NCBI GenBank assembly: GCA_050084515.1 | Contig: CM114274.1 | Span: forward strand, 24,738,001-24,802,000 | DNA: 64,000 bases | Source of the DNA: Blasia pusilla | Lineage: Eukaryota > Marchantiophyta > Marchantiopsida > Blasiales | Reading direction: 5' to 3' | Part shown: in pieces, positions 22,690 through 36,145 of the stretch | How the letters are laid out: each line of letters begins with the position of its first letter | Position numbering within the stretch: the stretch's first letter is position 1 | Notes under the pieces: model-generated | Told to the model about the DNA's origin: nothing | The model's input: only the letters and a program-made list of their open reading frames with translations | The model's database searches: none | Position numbers and translations under genes: made by a program

Positions 22690-25400
22690 AATGACCTTTT
22701 GGACCCGAAGTATATAAGCTTGAATTTTAAAAAAAGGTCTTTAATCGGACATCTTGTCCAACGTTTCCATCTTGAGCTAAAATTTAGCCCACATGGTCTC
22801 CAAGGTGCATCTAGCACTCTTGCCAAGTTTAAAGCAAAATGGAGTCGGGATCACAAGCTCAAAAAGTGGCAAGTCCATTTTGGACCCGAACCATCCGACC
22901 TTCTATCAAAATAAGGTTATTTTATTTTTCATCTTGTCCAACTTTGTCATCTTAAGCTCAAATTTGGTCAAAATGGACTTCAAGCTGCATCTAGCATTCT
23001 TGCCTAGTTTTAAGAAAAATGAAGTTGTGATAAAAAGCTAAAAAATTACTAACTCCTTTTTGGACCCGAACAATCAGACCTTCTACCAAAATAAGGTTTT
23101 TTTATTTTTCATCTTGTCCAACTTTGTCATCTTCAGCTGACATTTGGCCAACATGGTCTTCAAGATGCATCTAGCACTTTAGCCAAGTTTTAGGAAAAAT
23201 AAAGTTGTGAGCAAAAGCTCAAAAATTACGAACTCCTTTTTGGACCCAAACCATTAGACCTTCTACCTAAATAAGGTTTTTTTATTTTTCATCTTGTCCA
23301 ACTTTGTCATCTTCAGCTGACATTTGGCCAACATGGTCTTCAAGATGCATCTAACACTTTAGCCAAGTTTTAGGAAAAATAAAGTTGTGAGCAAAAGCTC
23401 AAAAATTAGGAACTCCTTTTTGGACCCAAACCATTAGACCTCCTACCTAAATAAGGTTTTTCTATTTTTCATCTTGTCCAACTTTGTCATCTTAAGCTCT
23501 AATTTGCCCAACATGGTCCCAAAGGTGCATCTAGCACTTTAGCCAAGTTTCATGAAAAATTGAGTTGCGAACAAAAGCTCAAAAATTTTAACTCCTTTTT
23601 GGACCCGAACCATAAGACCTTCTACCAAAATAAGGTTTAATCATTTTTCATCTTGTCCAACTTCGTCATCTTAAGCTGCAATTTGGCCAACATAGACCCC
23701 AAGGTGCATCTAGCACTCTTGCCAAGTTTGAGGAAAAATAAAGTTGTGAGAAAAAGCTCAAGAATTTCCCACTCCTTTTTGGACCCGAACCATGAGACCT
23801 TCTACCAAAATAAGGTTTTTTCATTTTTCATCTTGTCCAAATTTATCATCTTGAGTTGAAATTTGGCCAACATGGTCTTCAAGATGCATCTAGCACTCTT
23901 GCCAAGTTTGAGGTTAAATAAATTTGTGAGAAAAAGCTCAAAAATTACTTACTCTTTTTTGGACCCGAACCATCAGACCTTCTACCAAAATAAGGTTTCT
24001 TTGATTTTTCATCTAGTCTTACTTTGTCATCTTGAGCTGCAATTTGGCCAGCATGGTCTTCAAAGTGCATCTAGCATTCTTGCCAAGTTTCAGGAAAAAT
24101 GAAGTTGTGAGAAAAAGTTCAAAAATTTCTAACTCCTTTTTGGACCCGAACCATCGGACCTTCTTCCAAAATAAGGTTTTTTCATTTTTCATTTTTCATC
24201 TTGTCCAACTTTGTTGTCTTCAGCTGGAATTTGGCCAAAATGGTCCCCAAACTTTGTCATCTTGAGCTGCAATTTGGCCACCATGGTCTTCAAGGTGCAT
24301 CTAGAACTATTGCCAATTTTGAGGCAAAATTAAGTTGTAAGCAAAAGCTCAAAAATTTCTAACTACTTTTTGGACCCAAACCATCAAACCTTTTACCAAA
24401 ATAAGTTTTTATCATTTTTCATCTTGTCCAACTTTGTCATATTGAGCTGCAATTTAGCCAACATGGTCCCCAAGGTGCATCTGGCACTCTTGCCAAGTTT
24501 GAAGTTGTGAGAAAAAGCTCAAGAATTTCCAACTCCTTTTCGGACACGAACCATCAGACTTTGTATAAAAATAAGGTTTTATCATTTTTCATCTTGTCCA
24601 ACTTTGTCATCTTGAGCTTCAATTTGGCCAACATGGTCCCCAAGGTGCATCTAGCACTCTTGCCAAGTTTGAGGAAAAATGAAGATGTGAGCAAAAGCTC
24701 AAGAAGTTTCAACTCCTTTTTGGACCCGAACCATCAGACTTTGTATGAAAATAAGGTTTTATCATTTTTCATCTTCTCCAACTTTGTTGAACTTGTCTAA
24801 CATTGTTGAAATTTGGCCAAAATGGTCCCCAAGGTGGATCTAGAACTCTTGCCAAGTTTGAGGCAAAATAAAGTTGTGAGCAAAAGCTCACTAATTACTA
24901 ACTCCTTTCTAGATCCAAACCATTTGACATTCTATCAAAATAAGGTTATTTGATTTTTCATCTTGTCCAAATTTGTCATCTTGAGCTGAAATTTTGCTAA
25001 CATATTCTTCAAGATGCCTCTAGCACTCTTGCCTAGTTTTAGGCTAAATGAAGTTATGATCAAAAGCTAAAAAATTACTAACTCCTTTTTGGACCCGAAC
25101 CATTAGACCTTCTGTCAAAATAAGGTTTTTTCATTTTTAACCTTGTCTAACTTTCCCATCTTGAGCTGAAAGTTGTTTGACACGGTTTCCAAGGTGCTTG
25201 TTCCACTCTTGCCAAGCTCCAACCAAAATGGAGTTGTGAGGAAACCTCAAAAATATGTAAGTACCTTTTGGCCCCGAACCACTAAACCTTCAATGGAAAG
25301 AAGGTTTTTTCATTTTCATCATCTCCAACTTTTCCAAGTTGCATTTGTAGCACACTTGCAAATTTTTAGCAAAATGGAATTGTGACCACGAGCTGAAAAA
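22690..25400. repeat. Tandem array of about 14 units of 180 bp (satellite-like)
   Basis: The phrase catcttgtccaac or a close variant recurs at 22750, 22930, 23110, 23290, 23470, 23649, 23829, 24010, 24197, 24420, 24590, 24770, 24959 and 25139, a spacing of 180 bp with few exceptions. Each unit also carries tttggacccgaaccat, ccttctaccaaaataaggtt and catctagcactcttgccaag. A partial unit sits near 24250. Units differ by scattered substitutions and degrade toward both edges, as in an old array or the flank of a larger one. The 180-bp length is in the range of many plant centromeric or heterochromatic satellites; no function can be read from the sequence. Confidence 0.93.
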
Positions 25401-25857
25401 TCACACTTACCAATTTCACCTTCAATGTAAAAATAAATGCTTTATTAGCGAGAAATATATAAAAAGGAATGTCATAAAACTGACATTCTTACAATAGTCA
25501 ACACAAAACAAGTTTGCTACAACTATCTACTAATCCATCTCACTTAATTTTGTAATTACTCTTCTAGTCTATGTCTAGGGTTGGGTCCAATGGATTAAAA
25601 TGTAAGCGGTAATTTGGCGGCTCAATAGCTCAAAGCCGGGTTCCTGTTGCAATTGTTTCATCATCGGAGGAAATATATGAACTATCCATGCCATGATTGA
25701 TGGGTTGAGAGTTTGGAACCATAGGTATGAGAACATCATTATCATTAGGCTCATCAACTAAGTCCATCGTTTTAGCACTCAAAGATTGTGGAGGAGTATC
25801 CCGCATAGATTCACTAAACTCGGTGGAATAATTTTGAACTCCTACTGGTGCAACAAT

Positions 25858-28309
25858 CTAAGGGTCATAGGTCATGTTAGGAGAAGTTCTGGGCAGATTG
25901 GCTTCTATTGAAGTCCTCCGTTGTTGCTCTTCGTCGTGCTCTCGAATCCAATGTTCCATTTCAACATCATCTTCATCCCTTCCAAGCTCCTCGGAATCAA
26001 AATTTTCAGTGTTGCCGATATGAGTATCCTCTCTCCCTTCAATGCCATGAATTCCACATATCACATCCACCTCCTCTAGGTCCTCATCTTGCAAGTCAAG
26101 GTTACCTTCATGATTACCATCACGGTTTCTTGCATGCAAGCTAGATTCACTGCCATCTTCTACTACCCTTCTAGCTTGTTCTTATCCATCCCTTTCTGAA
26201 AATTATTGCTCGTACAAGAGCGCTTATCTTCATTTCTGAGAAACTCCCTTGTCTCCAAACCTTGAGTTTGTGTAGATGTAAACCTAATCCCTGGCACGCT
26301 AGTTGATCAATTTATTCTTGTGCTTGTTGTGGATGAAACCATAACTACTCCAATTTCTCTCCGCTGAAGAAGATGAAACCACTTGTGCTAATATGAACTT
26401 AGCCATAGAGCCCAATGTTGGTGCACCTTGACCATGCATGCTCCACCAATCAGAGGGACTATGTGAATCAACAACTTCCCTACCCCATTCATCCATAAAA
26501 ATTTCCTGATGGTTCACAATGTTGCCCAACTCTCGCAAGCAAGTTGCCACATAAGAATTAGCCTCGATGACATTGAGACCATGCACCCTCGTTGCATAAA
26601 GTTTCAGATATTGTTTGAAATCTCTCATGCACTCAAAATTTGAAGTGACATCTTCAACACTATCAAGAAGATTGTAAGGGGCGAGAATATAGCCTATTGC
26701 ATATTACTTGTTGTGGATAAGTGCCCACCGCCTAGAAATAACATCGACCATCTCTATAGCTCTAGATATTGTGACAAAATAACCGCAATGCCTTCCATCC
26801 ACACCAGGCCATGGAGTTACAAGAAAAGAACGAGTCTCTTCCATTATCTCAACAAAAAGGCGATAAATATGCCCAATCATTGCTTTATGACCATCACACT
26901 CTCTCAACAGAATAATAGTTGGTTGGGCCGTAGCAAACAACTCCTCACCTTCCATCCAAAAATCATGATTGGCCATAGTAGTCTCAATCTCTCGTGCCTT
27001 CTCCCATTGCCTCGCATCCTTGCCATTGAAATACTCCCTAAAAGCATTGGTGGCAACCATGTCGTGGAATGCCTCCCTCAATTCTAAGACGCGTCCCAAC
27101 ATGATAAAGTTTGTGGCAAAGCGTGTATTTGCAAGAAGCAACAATCATCTCTTCATTGGATTAGTTTCCATGAATTTGGCCATCATCCAAGTTCTAGTCT
27201 TCACAAATACTACCATCTCACGAGCTTGTGCAAAAATCCAGTCCACCCAAGGCCATTTATCCCACTCTTCGTAGACTAGATCAAGAGAATGTGATACGCA
27301 TCCATCCCAAAGAATATGAGGGAACTTTGCTTGGATAAGTTTCCCTGCTGCTCGCTCATTGCTAGCATTGTCTCTCACAAGTTGCAACATATTCTCTAGA
27401 CCGATGCGCATGATAGTCCTCTCTATGTGACTTGCCAACCATTCCGCCGTTTGGGATTCCCCTTTGGTGTCTACCGACTCAATCATGACCTCATCTTGTG
27501 GACAGGAGACCATTATGTTCACTAAAGACTCGTTCCTCACATTGGTCCAAGAATTTGTTATGATCATGGCCCCTAAATGCAAATTTTCCAATATGTTATC
27601 CACCTTTTCCTTCATCTTCCCCATATGTTTTTCAAGTAGGGTGATGCGCAATGAATTGTAACTAGGACTTGAGTAACCCTTCACCTTTGTTGTTGCTAAC
27701 ACTGCTTCTTTGAAAGCATCTTGCCGTACTACGTTGAATGGTTTTCCATATTTGTAGACATACTTCGCCCACATGTGATTCGCAACTTCTATTCTTTGGA
27801 TGTTGAAAGAATCCCTCAGATCAGCTTGCTTCTTCCCAGAAGTACTACTCCCTCAAATGGGCCCAACAACTCCTCTGCATTCCTCGAGACTATCACTCGG
27901 TGGCATGTCCGCAACCCCATCAAAATTTTTAACAACATAAACACTATTTCTTGTTTGTTGCAAACCTATTTGTAATGGAGTCGTCTCTTCCACTTCACTC
28001 GAAGGTCTCGCTTCCCTTCTTTGTCCATTTCCCACTAGTACCCCGGAGATCCCGTTGCACGCTGGGAGGGACCTTCACACATAAGTTGGCATGATGGATA
28101 TCCTGATTTCCATCTTTTGTCTTTCGTCTCTCTTGTGTAAAATGCTCCACCATCCGCATGCTATGATAGGTTTTCATAGAATAGGAACAATACTTGCACT
28201 GCCATTTGCTTGATGTTCCGCCTTCCGTCTGTACTTCTTCCCAATGTCCTTCACAATCTGTGGGAGTTCTCTGGCTTTGGTCATGACTACAGGCATTCAC
28301 TAACCCCAC
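25858..28309 (-). pseudogene. hAT-superfamily transposase, decayed
   Basis: Domains in order: a BED-type zinc finger (28309-27995, CKYCSYSMKTYHSMRMVEHF), a frame change near 28000, then a long frame from 28035 to 26299 with stops at 27855-27853, 27147-27145 and 26706-26704. A DUF659/RNase H-like part contains IITNSWTN, LVRDNASNERAAGKL and CVSHSLDLVYEEW; the usual first Asp (TDGW) reads Asn. The hAT dimerisation block follows (SSSAERNWSSYGFIHNKHKN), after which a TAG at 26301-26299 interrupts a still recognisable RARD-VYIYTN tail. The acidic frame 26139-25858 may be the C-terminal extension. It would have moved DNA by cut and paste. Terminal inverted repeats were not identified. Confidence 0.9.
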
Positions 28310-28561
28310 CCAACAATATTTGGAAAATTTGCAACAATTTACTATGTCAATATTAGTATATATCGATCAGTAAAATATATGCAATTTACACCAAATATTG
28401 TCTGTGAATGCTCCAATAACAAAACTTGGAACACTCAGTATGAACAAGAAAGATCAATATGCTAACCTAGATAACCGAAATACCTTTAGTATTTGGGTAA
28501 TCTACTGGCAAAATATGTTCTCACTTATCAAGTTCAGCTATCTATGGAGAAAAAAACCTTC

Positions 28562-28563
<2 letters not shown>

Positions 28564-28651
<88 letters not shown>
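28564..28651. repeat. (GA)n microsatellite
   Basis: About 88 bp of almost uninterrupted GA dinucleotide. It generates meaningless Arg-Glu and Leu-Ser repeat translations on the two strands. Confidence 0.98.
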
Positions 28652-28654
<3 letters not shown>

Positions 28655-29094
28655 GGAGGGAGAAAGGGAGACATAAAGGGAGGAATGAGATTGTGAGGGT
28701 ATATAAAAAATGAGCAAGTTTATATAGGGGAGGATACAAGGAAGAGAATGAACCCTTCTAACTCCCCAAATCATCTACCCCACTTACAATTGATTACTAA
28801 ACCATCTCCATTAATTTTCTTTAATAAACCTATTTTTATTCTCCTATTAGATTCTTTCTTGACCTATCCTAACTTCTTGACCTAGTTTAAATTTCCAACA
28901 AACCTATTTTGAAATAAAACCACCCTATTCAAATCTATTTTAATATTTTCATTCCTTTCTCCACCATTAGGATCCCAAATTCATCAATTACTCTCATTTC
29001 TAACTAACCTATATTCTCCTACAACAACCATATTCCAACCTCTCAAACCGTCAATCACCCAAACCATAATAGTGTTAGAATTTATTTAATACCG
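28652..29094. other. Non-coding spacer
   Basis: AT-rich sequence between the microsatellite and the GC-rich block. No gene, repeat or motif was recognised. Confidence 0.5.
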
Positions 29095-30070
29095 CACTAG
29101 AATCATATGGCCCGCCCACAATCCGTGGCCCGCACGGCCTGCAAGGAGCCCGTGCGCGGCCTCGCGCCCTAGCCCACAATGCGGGCCTGCGTAGAGGCCT
29201 AAACGCACTACGGGCCTTGGAGTCCGCCCGCAAGCTCCGTGCGGGTTCAGGCCCGCAACTAGCTTGCACTTGCGGTCTCAACGGCTTGCTTGCAAGCTCC
29301 CATGCGGGCTCCCAAGGCCGGCAACTAGCCTACGCGTAGGCTTGGAGGCCCGGATGCGAGCCCGCACCGGGCTCCCAGGTCCGCAATCAACCCGCACGCG
29401 GACTTGGCGGCCCGCGACATAGCATGCAGGCGGGCTCCAAGGCCCGCAAGGAGCCCGTGCGCGGGCTCGGCGGCCCGCATGCGAGCCCCCGCCCTACCCG
29501 GCATTCGGGCTCCCATGCCCGAAAGCATGTTGGGCTTCAGGGCCCGCACACTAGCCCACGTGCGGGCTCGGCGGGCCACAAGCAACCCGAACGCGGGCTT
29601 CAGGACCCGCACCCTTGCCCCCATGTGGGCTCCAAGGCCCGCGACCTAGCCCGCGTGCGGGTTTCATGGCCCGTAGCTAGCCCGCATGCGGGCTTGGCGG
29701 TCTGTAAGCAGCACGGACGTGGACTTCATGGCCCGTTCCTAACCCACATGCGAGCTCGGCGGTCCGGAAGCGGGCTTTAGGGCCCTCACCCTAGCCCGCA
29801 ACAAGCCCGCTAGCAGCCCGGACGTGAGCTTCAAGGCTCGCACTGTAGCGCGCAACGAGCCCACACCCTAGCCCACACGTCGCGTTCGCTTGCTGCCTGC
29901 GTCACGACTGAGGCCCGCACCCTAGCCTGCACCGGTGGCTAGCAAGTCATGTATGGACTTGTCCGTTTCCGTGCAACCTTGACAGGTACCATGAGCCTGC
30001 CATGCAGGCCCCTGTGCGGGCTCGGCTAGCCCCGATACCCGCTACGGGCTCAAGGGCGGGCTTGGATGCG
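29095..30070. repeat. GC-rich palindromic repeat block, copy 2
   Basis: About 1 kb of degenerate repeats of roughly 50-60 bp built from phrases such as cccgcatgcgggct and cggcggcccgca. Almost every unit is a self-complementary CCCGC...GCGGG hairpin. The block is sharply bounded by AT-rich DNA and is related to 7262-7800. CpG sites are dense. Open frames across it (29424-29780, 29325-29624) have Arg/Pro/Ala-biased translations and are artefacts. Confidence 0.7.
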
Positions 30071-30479
30071 GCATGTCCGTGAACATGTTCAGAGTTGCCC
30101 TTTTCCATGCAACCTTGCCAACGATCTGCCGCCCGCTAGGCTGCCTGTTCTTGCAATCCGTTCTCCGCTTACGCCAAATCCCAACCAAGCAATGCAAGGT
30201 CCATATCTCAAAATCCCCCCATTACCCTAGGGCAATCCAAGATTGGCTGATAATAAACCCGCAATGTCCCACATCATGTGACACCATATGCCACCATATG
30301 GCGGCCCTTTATTTTGGCCACACCCACCTGTCCCCTAAACGTACTATTGTGGGGCCGTTTGGCCCTAAAAATAAATCCATAAGAACTAGCCCTCAAGTAG
30401 GCCCAAAATCAACTTAAGTTGTATCTTTTCCTTAATAAAACTCGCTTTACCACATGATTCTACTTCCTCCGCTTTTGAG
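30071..30479. other. Non-coding spacer next to GC-rich block
   Basis: No gene recognised. It includes the phrase gccgtttggccctaaaaata, loosely related to the flank of the first GC-rich block near 7900, so the two blocks may share flanking sequence. Confidence 0.4.
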
Positions 30480-32700
30480 TGTACGATTAGCTTTAGGATT
30501 ATGCCTCCAATGTTGGTTGGTGTCTTGAGAGCTTTGAGCTTTTACAATTACTAGGAATTTGGAGGAGATTCTTTGCATACCTTTGGGGATAGTTAGAATT
30601 TGTTTGTGACCGACTTGTATATTTGTGCTTCTTGTTGTGTCTTAAACATTGCGAGAAATATTGTCAAACTCTAACTTAATCTCTTTAGGCGTGAGGTTGT
30701 AGGTGTGGAACTCACTTTTGTCAATGAATTTATTTAGTAATCTGACGATTTTCAATCCACCCCTCAAATTTAGATTTGTTTGATAGGCTTTCTTTAGCAC
30801 ATTGGGGATGTGGAGGTAGTCAACAAAACTTATATAAATGCGCATATATTCCCTTTGAGTGGTAGACTCTCACCTACGCCTAAACCCTATATTTCATCCT
30901 TCACATTTGTGTATTTGCAACCATTATGATAGCATCATCATATCTTTTTTTTCAATTATTTCCAATCTTTGCCTACAAATTTTGACCTACAAAGTCCCAT
31001 TTTTCATTTTTTATTTATATAGAAAATCTCCTCATCGTTATCCCATGATAATATTTCTTGCCAAAATATTTTTTCCTCTGCGTGATATGTTTAGTGCGGC
31101 CAAGTCTTCAGGGGTCGGAGATAATCAAGGAAATATGAATGATAGTGCTAAGAGACAAAAAGTCAATTTGAAGAATGACTTCGATATTGCAATAAGAACA
31201 ACACAAATAGCATGGTTTTTCTAGTTGGTATTGGAGAAGACACGATCATACATTTCTAAGGGTATGGATGGATTCCATAACTATTAATTGGAATTGCAGA
31301 GATTGCATAAGTAAGTTTCAAAGGCATGGAATTGGGAAGTCAATGCCAAATTGGCCAAAAGGTTAGTTGCATTTTGCGCTCAACAAGGTGCTAACTTGGT
31401 GAGAATGTATCAAAATCTCAAGACATACAAAATGCAAAAGATCGTTATTGTAGAGATTAATCTACTAGAAAGATTTGGTGTAAAGTTAAAAAAATGCTCA
31501 ACATCTTCTCATGGGACATAACACTCCGAATCGGATAGGGAAGACATTGGTAATTTTAGTGGAAATATGTGGATTTTTAGCAAAATGTAGTCATAGTCAT
31601 CGATCTAGAGGATACATTGGGCTAATGTTTAAATAGATCTATGCATTATTGTAAAATTAAACAAACCCATGGCTTTAGTGAAGATATTTAATATTACATG
31701 AAGGTGTTTAAGGAATTATTGGCTTTACCGCATTTTTGGCATATTTTTTCACACACAAGTTAGCAATGCATCATCTTCATATCGCAGGTAGACCCGAGAG
31801 AAAGAGATATTCACTTTCAGTTTAAAACATCATAGGCCTCGATCAAATTATAACCGTAAAGTGAACATAGATCGGGTGGTTCAAGGAGAAATCCCAAGGT
31901 AACAAAGAATTGATCAAACAATACGATTGTGGCTCCTCTATTTCATTGAAACATACAATTGAGGAAACCTTATTTACCAAATTTCCAAAGATCTCCAAAC
32001 TCGAAAGGAAAACAACTTCTTCTTTCGATAAGAGTTGAATTCACAAGAGTCAAAGATGCCCTCAACAAAATTCGTCAGCGTATTCTTAATGATCCTAGAA
32101 ATCAATTGATAAAGGATCTAGTCTTGAGGAGACTCGAATTGTTCTTACCACCTTTCTTATGGCTAGATATTTCTCAAAAGATGGAAGGGGATGTCCACGA
32201 GCATGCCAATACCCTTGTCAAATGCACGAGGAATTGACCGGATTCTTTGAGGACGAATGGATCCTAGATGTTTCCAACATAGACAACATATATGATGGTG
32301 AAGCCAACGTTGAGTTGGAGAGGAAAATTCCTCCAGGAGGGGGGAGGCCCATAACTAGAGCTAGGGGAAGAATTGGCAAGACGTTTAATGTTAGATTTAT
32401 GTGAGGATGGTTTGATTTTCATGACTCTAGAATGTACATAAATATGAGGAATTCTCACAATCCAAGGGTGGAACTCATTTTTTTTAATAAATATCAAAGA
32501 AATATTTTTGGAAAGTGGGTCCTTGTACAACCTTATGAACCAATACTATCTTCCTTCAAGTTAGTTAAGATTGAATGCATATTTCCTTATGAAGTTCTAT
32601 GGACGGAAATTTTGAGTAGGACATTTAATATGCTTATAAGAAATTTGGACTTCATCGTACGATTCAAGGCATAAGGCCATTTTTAAGATCTATGACTGAG
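30480..32700 (+). repeat. Dispersed repeat with decayed ORFs, copy 2
   Basis: Shortened and more degraded relative of 17742-22050. The non-coding leader matches, including cattggggatgtggaggt near 30805. The first ORF begins near 31090 (DNQGNMNDSAKRQKVNLKND) and matches the kinase-like ORF N-terminus. Everything corresponding to the kinase catalytic part and the first half of the second ORF is missing. From about 31800 the second ORF resumes and ends near 32403. Numerous stops and frameshifts are present. An internal deletion joins the two halves near 31740-31800. Confidence 0.6.
31090..32403 (+). pseudogene. Decayed coding remnants in dispersed repeat copy 2
   Basis: Remnants of two ORFs: 31090-31500 (relative of 18340-18750) and 31800-32403 (relative of 21260-21890). 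The second shows DLVLRRLELFLPPFLW followed by an acidic ANVELERKIPPGGGRP and an Arg/Gly-rich end. The same acidic-then-basic C-terminus in both copies indicates it was once a real protein. Function unknown. Confidence 0.5.
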
Positions 32701-35700
32701 AGCCAGCTGTGAAATTTGTCCATGAAGCTTTTTCATAAAGCCTCTCTAAGATTTTTTGAATTTTATCCCATACTAAGCTAGAAAGTAGAATGAGGGATTT
32801 TAATAATTACACTCATTTTCTATTTTATTTTATTTTAAATTTTATGAAAATAAATTTGGTAAGGAGATATGAATTCTGAGAAATTTTCAATTTTTAAAAA
32901 AAATTCCCTATGGAATTTTCCAAAGTCTCTCTATTTTTTTTGTTATGTTCTTACCTTCAAATTTTGAAAATATCTTGAAAGAAAGGTGATTGAAAATTAA
33001 AGGGACACTTTGAATGCCTATCCATGGTCATAGATACTAGTATGGCAAATCCTAAACTTCATCTACAAGCATCTATGATAAAGTCTCTACTCCGTTGGTA
33101 ACTATGTATCATTTTAGCATCTCATCAATCATCTTGGACGTGTGGGATAATTTAGGTACATTTGTGTTTTCTTCACTTGGCATCTCACACTTTGATATTG
33201 GGAAGTTTTAGAAAGTCTCCCATTAAAACTTCTTTTGTTTTTCAACATGATTATTCGGCTTTTTCTTATCTTGAATCATCATGAGATTAAAGAATTTCCA
33301 TGGGATTTTTCATTTTCTCCGTGACTTGCCTCTATTCATGTGCATCTATGAGTGCATTTATTGTGATTCTTACCCTACCCGTGGTTCATATTACCATGAA
33401 GGATCCACAACTATCCTCTTCTTTTTTTGCAACTTGATCTATTTATCAATGCCTTGCATCTTCATTCTAATGCATTGCATGTATGTCCACTTCACCTTAG
33501 AAAGGTTCAATTTTAAACTACATACTTTTTTGGACGCTTTCATATATAAATATCCACTTTATTATAAAAAGAATTTAATAACAAATACAGGTAATAACAT
33601 CCCAAGAAGGGAAGGAATCAAGAAACTTCTTCCCTTGAATTTCAACTCTTTAACATATATGCTGGTGATTGGCTCTACGGATGCATATTATAGTATCGAG
33701 AAGGTGAGATGCAATGGTATGTATTCTTCAAAGATATGTGGTGGTCCTAGATTTTTTTGTCTTAGAAATTGTAATGAAGTAGATGGCGTATGAGCCATGC
33801 ATGAGTTAAAGAAGAGTAATCCTAACATCCTTTCTCTACATTAGTCAAAGGAACTAAATCATTAGAGGCCGGGTGTCAAATGGAAAGATGTTTGTTGTGG
33901 AGACCTTGCGGCAAATAATAATATACTTGTGGTGGTCCTAGGTCTCAAAAATCTATATAATTAAAAGAGGATGGGATTTGAGACCCCTTCCTCCGTAATG
34001 ACACGTATACATTTTTCTTCCCCCCCACAAGCATAACAAATATTGAAACTAACGTAACAAAACGAGATTCCTTGCTCACGGATGATTTTTCACCGGCATT
34101 ATACCGGTAAACTCTAAAGAATGTGGTGGTCTGAGATTTCGTTATTATCGTCTTATAAATTGTAAAGAATGGGGTGGAGTACATGCAAGCATGGTGGCAG
34201 AAGTAGTCCGCGCGCGAAGAGCGGACGGAGGGAGGAGGTACTTTGTCCGGGTCCACAGCGAGGGTTTGTTGTTGGCTTTCCCTGGGAACTTTACTGCATG
34301 CGAAAGGCGAGCGAACAACGCGAGCAAGCCTCGGAGAACCCGCTTAGAAACCCCATGGCGGATTAAAGTTAATATTCTTTCAGAAACCCCACGGCGGATC
34401 TCCTGAGGACACCGACACGCGCTGACGCCTTCCCTCCGTTCCACACTGGGATCTCAGCGCTGCCCTCCAGTTCGCAGGCGGTCCTGAACGCCGCCGAATC
34501 GCCTGTTGCTGCATCCGAGGACTGAACCGAAGAGCAACGCAGACACGGTAGAGCCTAGAGACCTGGAAAAGCGCTCGCCAATGGCACTGCCACTCCACCC
34601 ACCGCCTGTCCCCAAAGCGAGTACGCGGACTTTTTCCCCCAACTGCAGCGACGGACGAATTCTAACTCTTCGCGAATTCCCACTGGCTTATTCTAGTTAC
34701 CCGAGTGCAGATGAGATTGGCTGGCATGTCCACGGAGACCGGTAGCTATATGAGTGATAATCTTTCCGCGTTTTATGTCCGATGCTTATATTTGCGCGTG
34801 CCCATGATCGGTTTCCAGGTGCAGATGTCAATCAACTAAGCCTTGCACATCTTGCTAATTATGGTATCCAATAGCTGTAATCGAAGAGAATTCTGGCATG
34901 AACCAAATTTACTTGCATTCACCGGGGAAATCCAGCAGTTGTGCATCCAGCGAGACTGCCCAGGGATGTGCTAGAGTTGGCAGAAAGGGCAGCCGTCTAG
35001 GCAGCCAAGGAGGGGGGAATAACCCCACCACCCATATATAGCTTTGGCCACCGCTACATGCTAGGAGCATACCAACCTCTAGTTCTGGATTCATGTTAAG
35101 GTCAGAATTCAATCTCCTCATTTATATTACTATTTCGATTTTAAATGATACTTTTCAAATCAATTTCAAGTTAATCTTAAATTGCGTGATGCCCTTGTAT
35201 TGCGCATAAATCGACTAGTGTTCTCTTTATCCATCCAGTAACAAGGATGTTTCAGTGGAATTATACATACTCTTGCTTTTCGCCAAAGATCGACGAAGGG
35301 ACGAGGATGCTAAACGAGCATCTCAAGAATTTGGTGCTCATCCTTAGTGACGGGGCTTGGATGGTCAATGTGGAGCATCTCACTGCGTGCTTCTTGTAGA
35401 GAAACACCAATTTGAAATCCACCATGATTGGAACTATTTTACTTCTTTGAGTAATGTCTAAAATGAAACGGATTATGGATGTAACTTGTTAACAAATTAT
35501 GGATGCAACCGTTGTAATTCTCTTTAATATAAAAGGACTTCTATAGTTCTAACAGTCCTACATTCACAGGGACTTATTGCATGATATTTTTTGGTCTTGA
35601 CCTTGCATGATGAAAGCTCACCACTATCTCCTAAAATTAGTACTAGGGCTTCATGTAATCTTGCCTACCTCCCTATGGTCATTACACCTTTCTCACTAGA

Positions 35701-36145
35701 TTTCTTCCTATAATAATCTTAATTATAATGACCAATCACATCATAGACCATGATTCTCCCCTTTCGGGTCCTTTATCTTAATTGGTCTTTGGAAGTTTAA
35801 TTTAAGGATAAAATCTTCTTTCCAATGAATTTCATATATTTCCATTTCCTTAAGGATTTTGGGAAAGAATTGTTGTTGTAGACTGTTCTTTATCCATATT
35901 CTTTTTCAAAACATCTCCTCGTAAGAGATTTGATAGTGAACCTTCCAAGATAATTCCTTTTTGGCCTTTCAAAACCTTATAAAATAGCGGTAGCTCTCAT
36001 GCCTGCTCCTCACAAGAGAGAGTCATGAATTCTATCATATATATCTACTAGTCGTAGCTCAAATTTGCTTCAATATACATCTCAATTATGAACATATTTT
36101 ATCACACTCTCTCCTTCATCTATTTCAAATTAGGAGGTTTATATA
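32701..36145. other. Non-coding region with small local duplications
   Basis: No supported gene. The 170-codon frame at 33281-33793 is an AT-rich, Phe/Tyr-rich translation without motifs. A short phrase, gtggtggtcctag, recurs near 33740 and 33930, with a variant at 34122. A more GC-rich patch at about 34180-34760 interrupts the AT-rich DNA; its frames on both strands have no recognisable domain. It might be a CpG-rich promoter or an unrecognised exon. Confidence 0.4.

Noticed and set aside
22690-25400. CRISPR-like array
   Set aside because: Units are contiguous 180-bp repeats without unique spacers, in a plant genome.
28493-28774. Arg-Glu and Leu-Ser repeat ORFs
   Set aside because: Direct translation of the (GA)n microsatellite.
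33281-33793. 170-codon plus-strand frame
   Set aside because: AT-rich, Phe/Tyr/Cys-rich translation with no motif, homologue pattern or splice context; likely chance.
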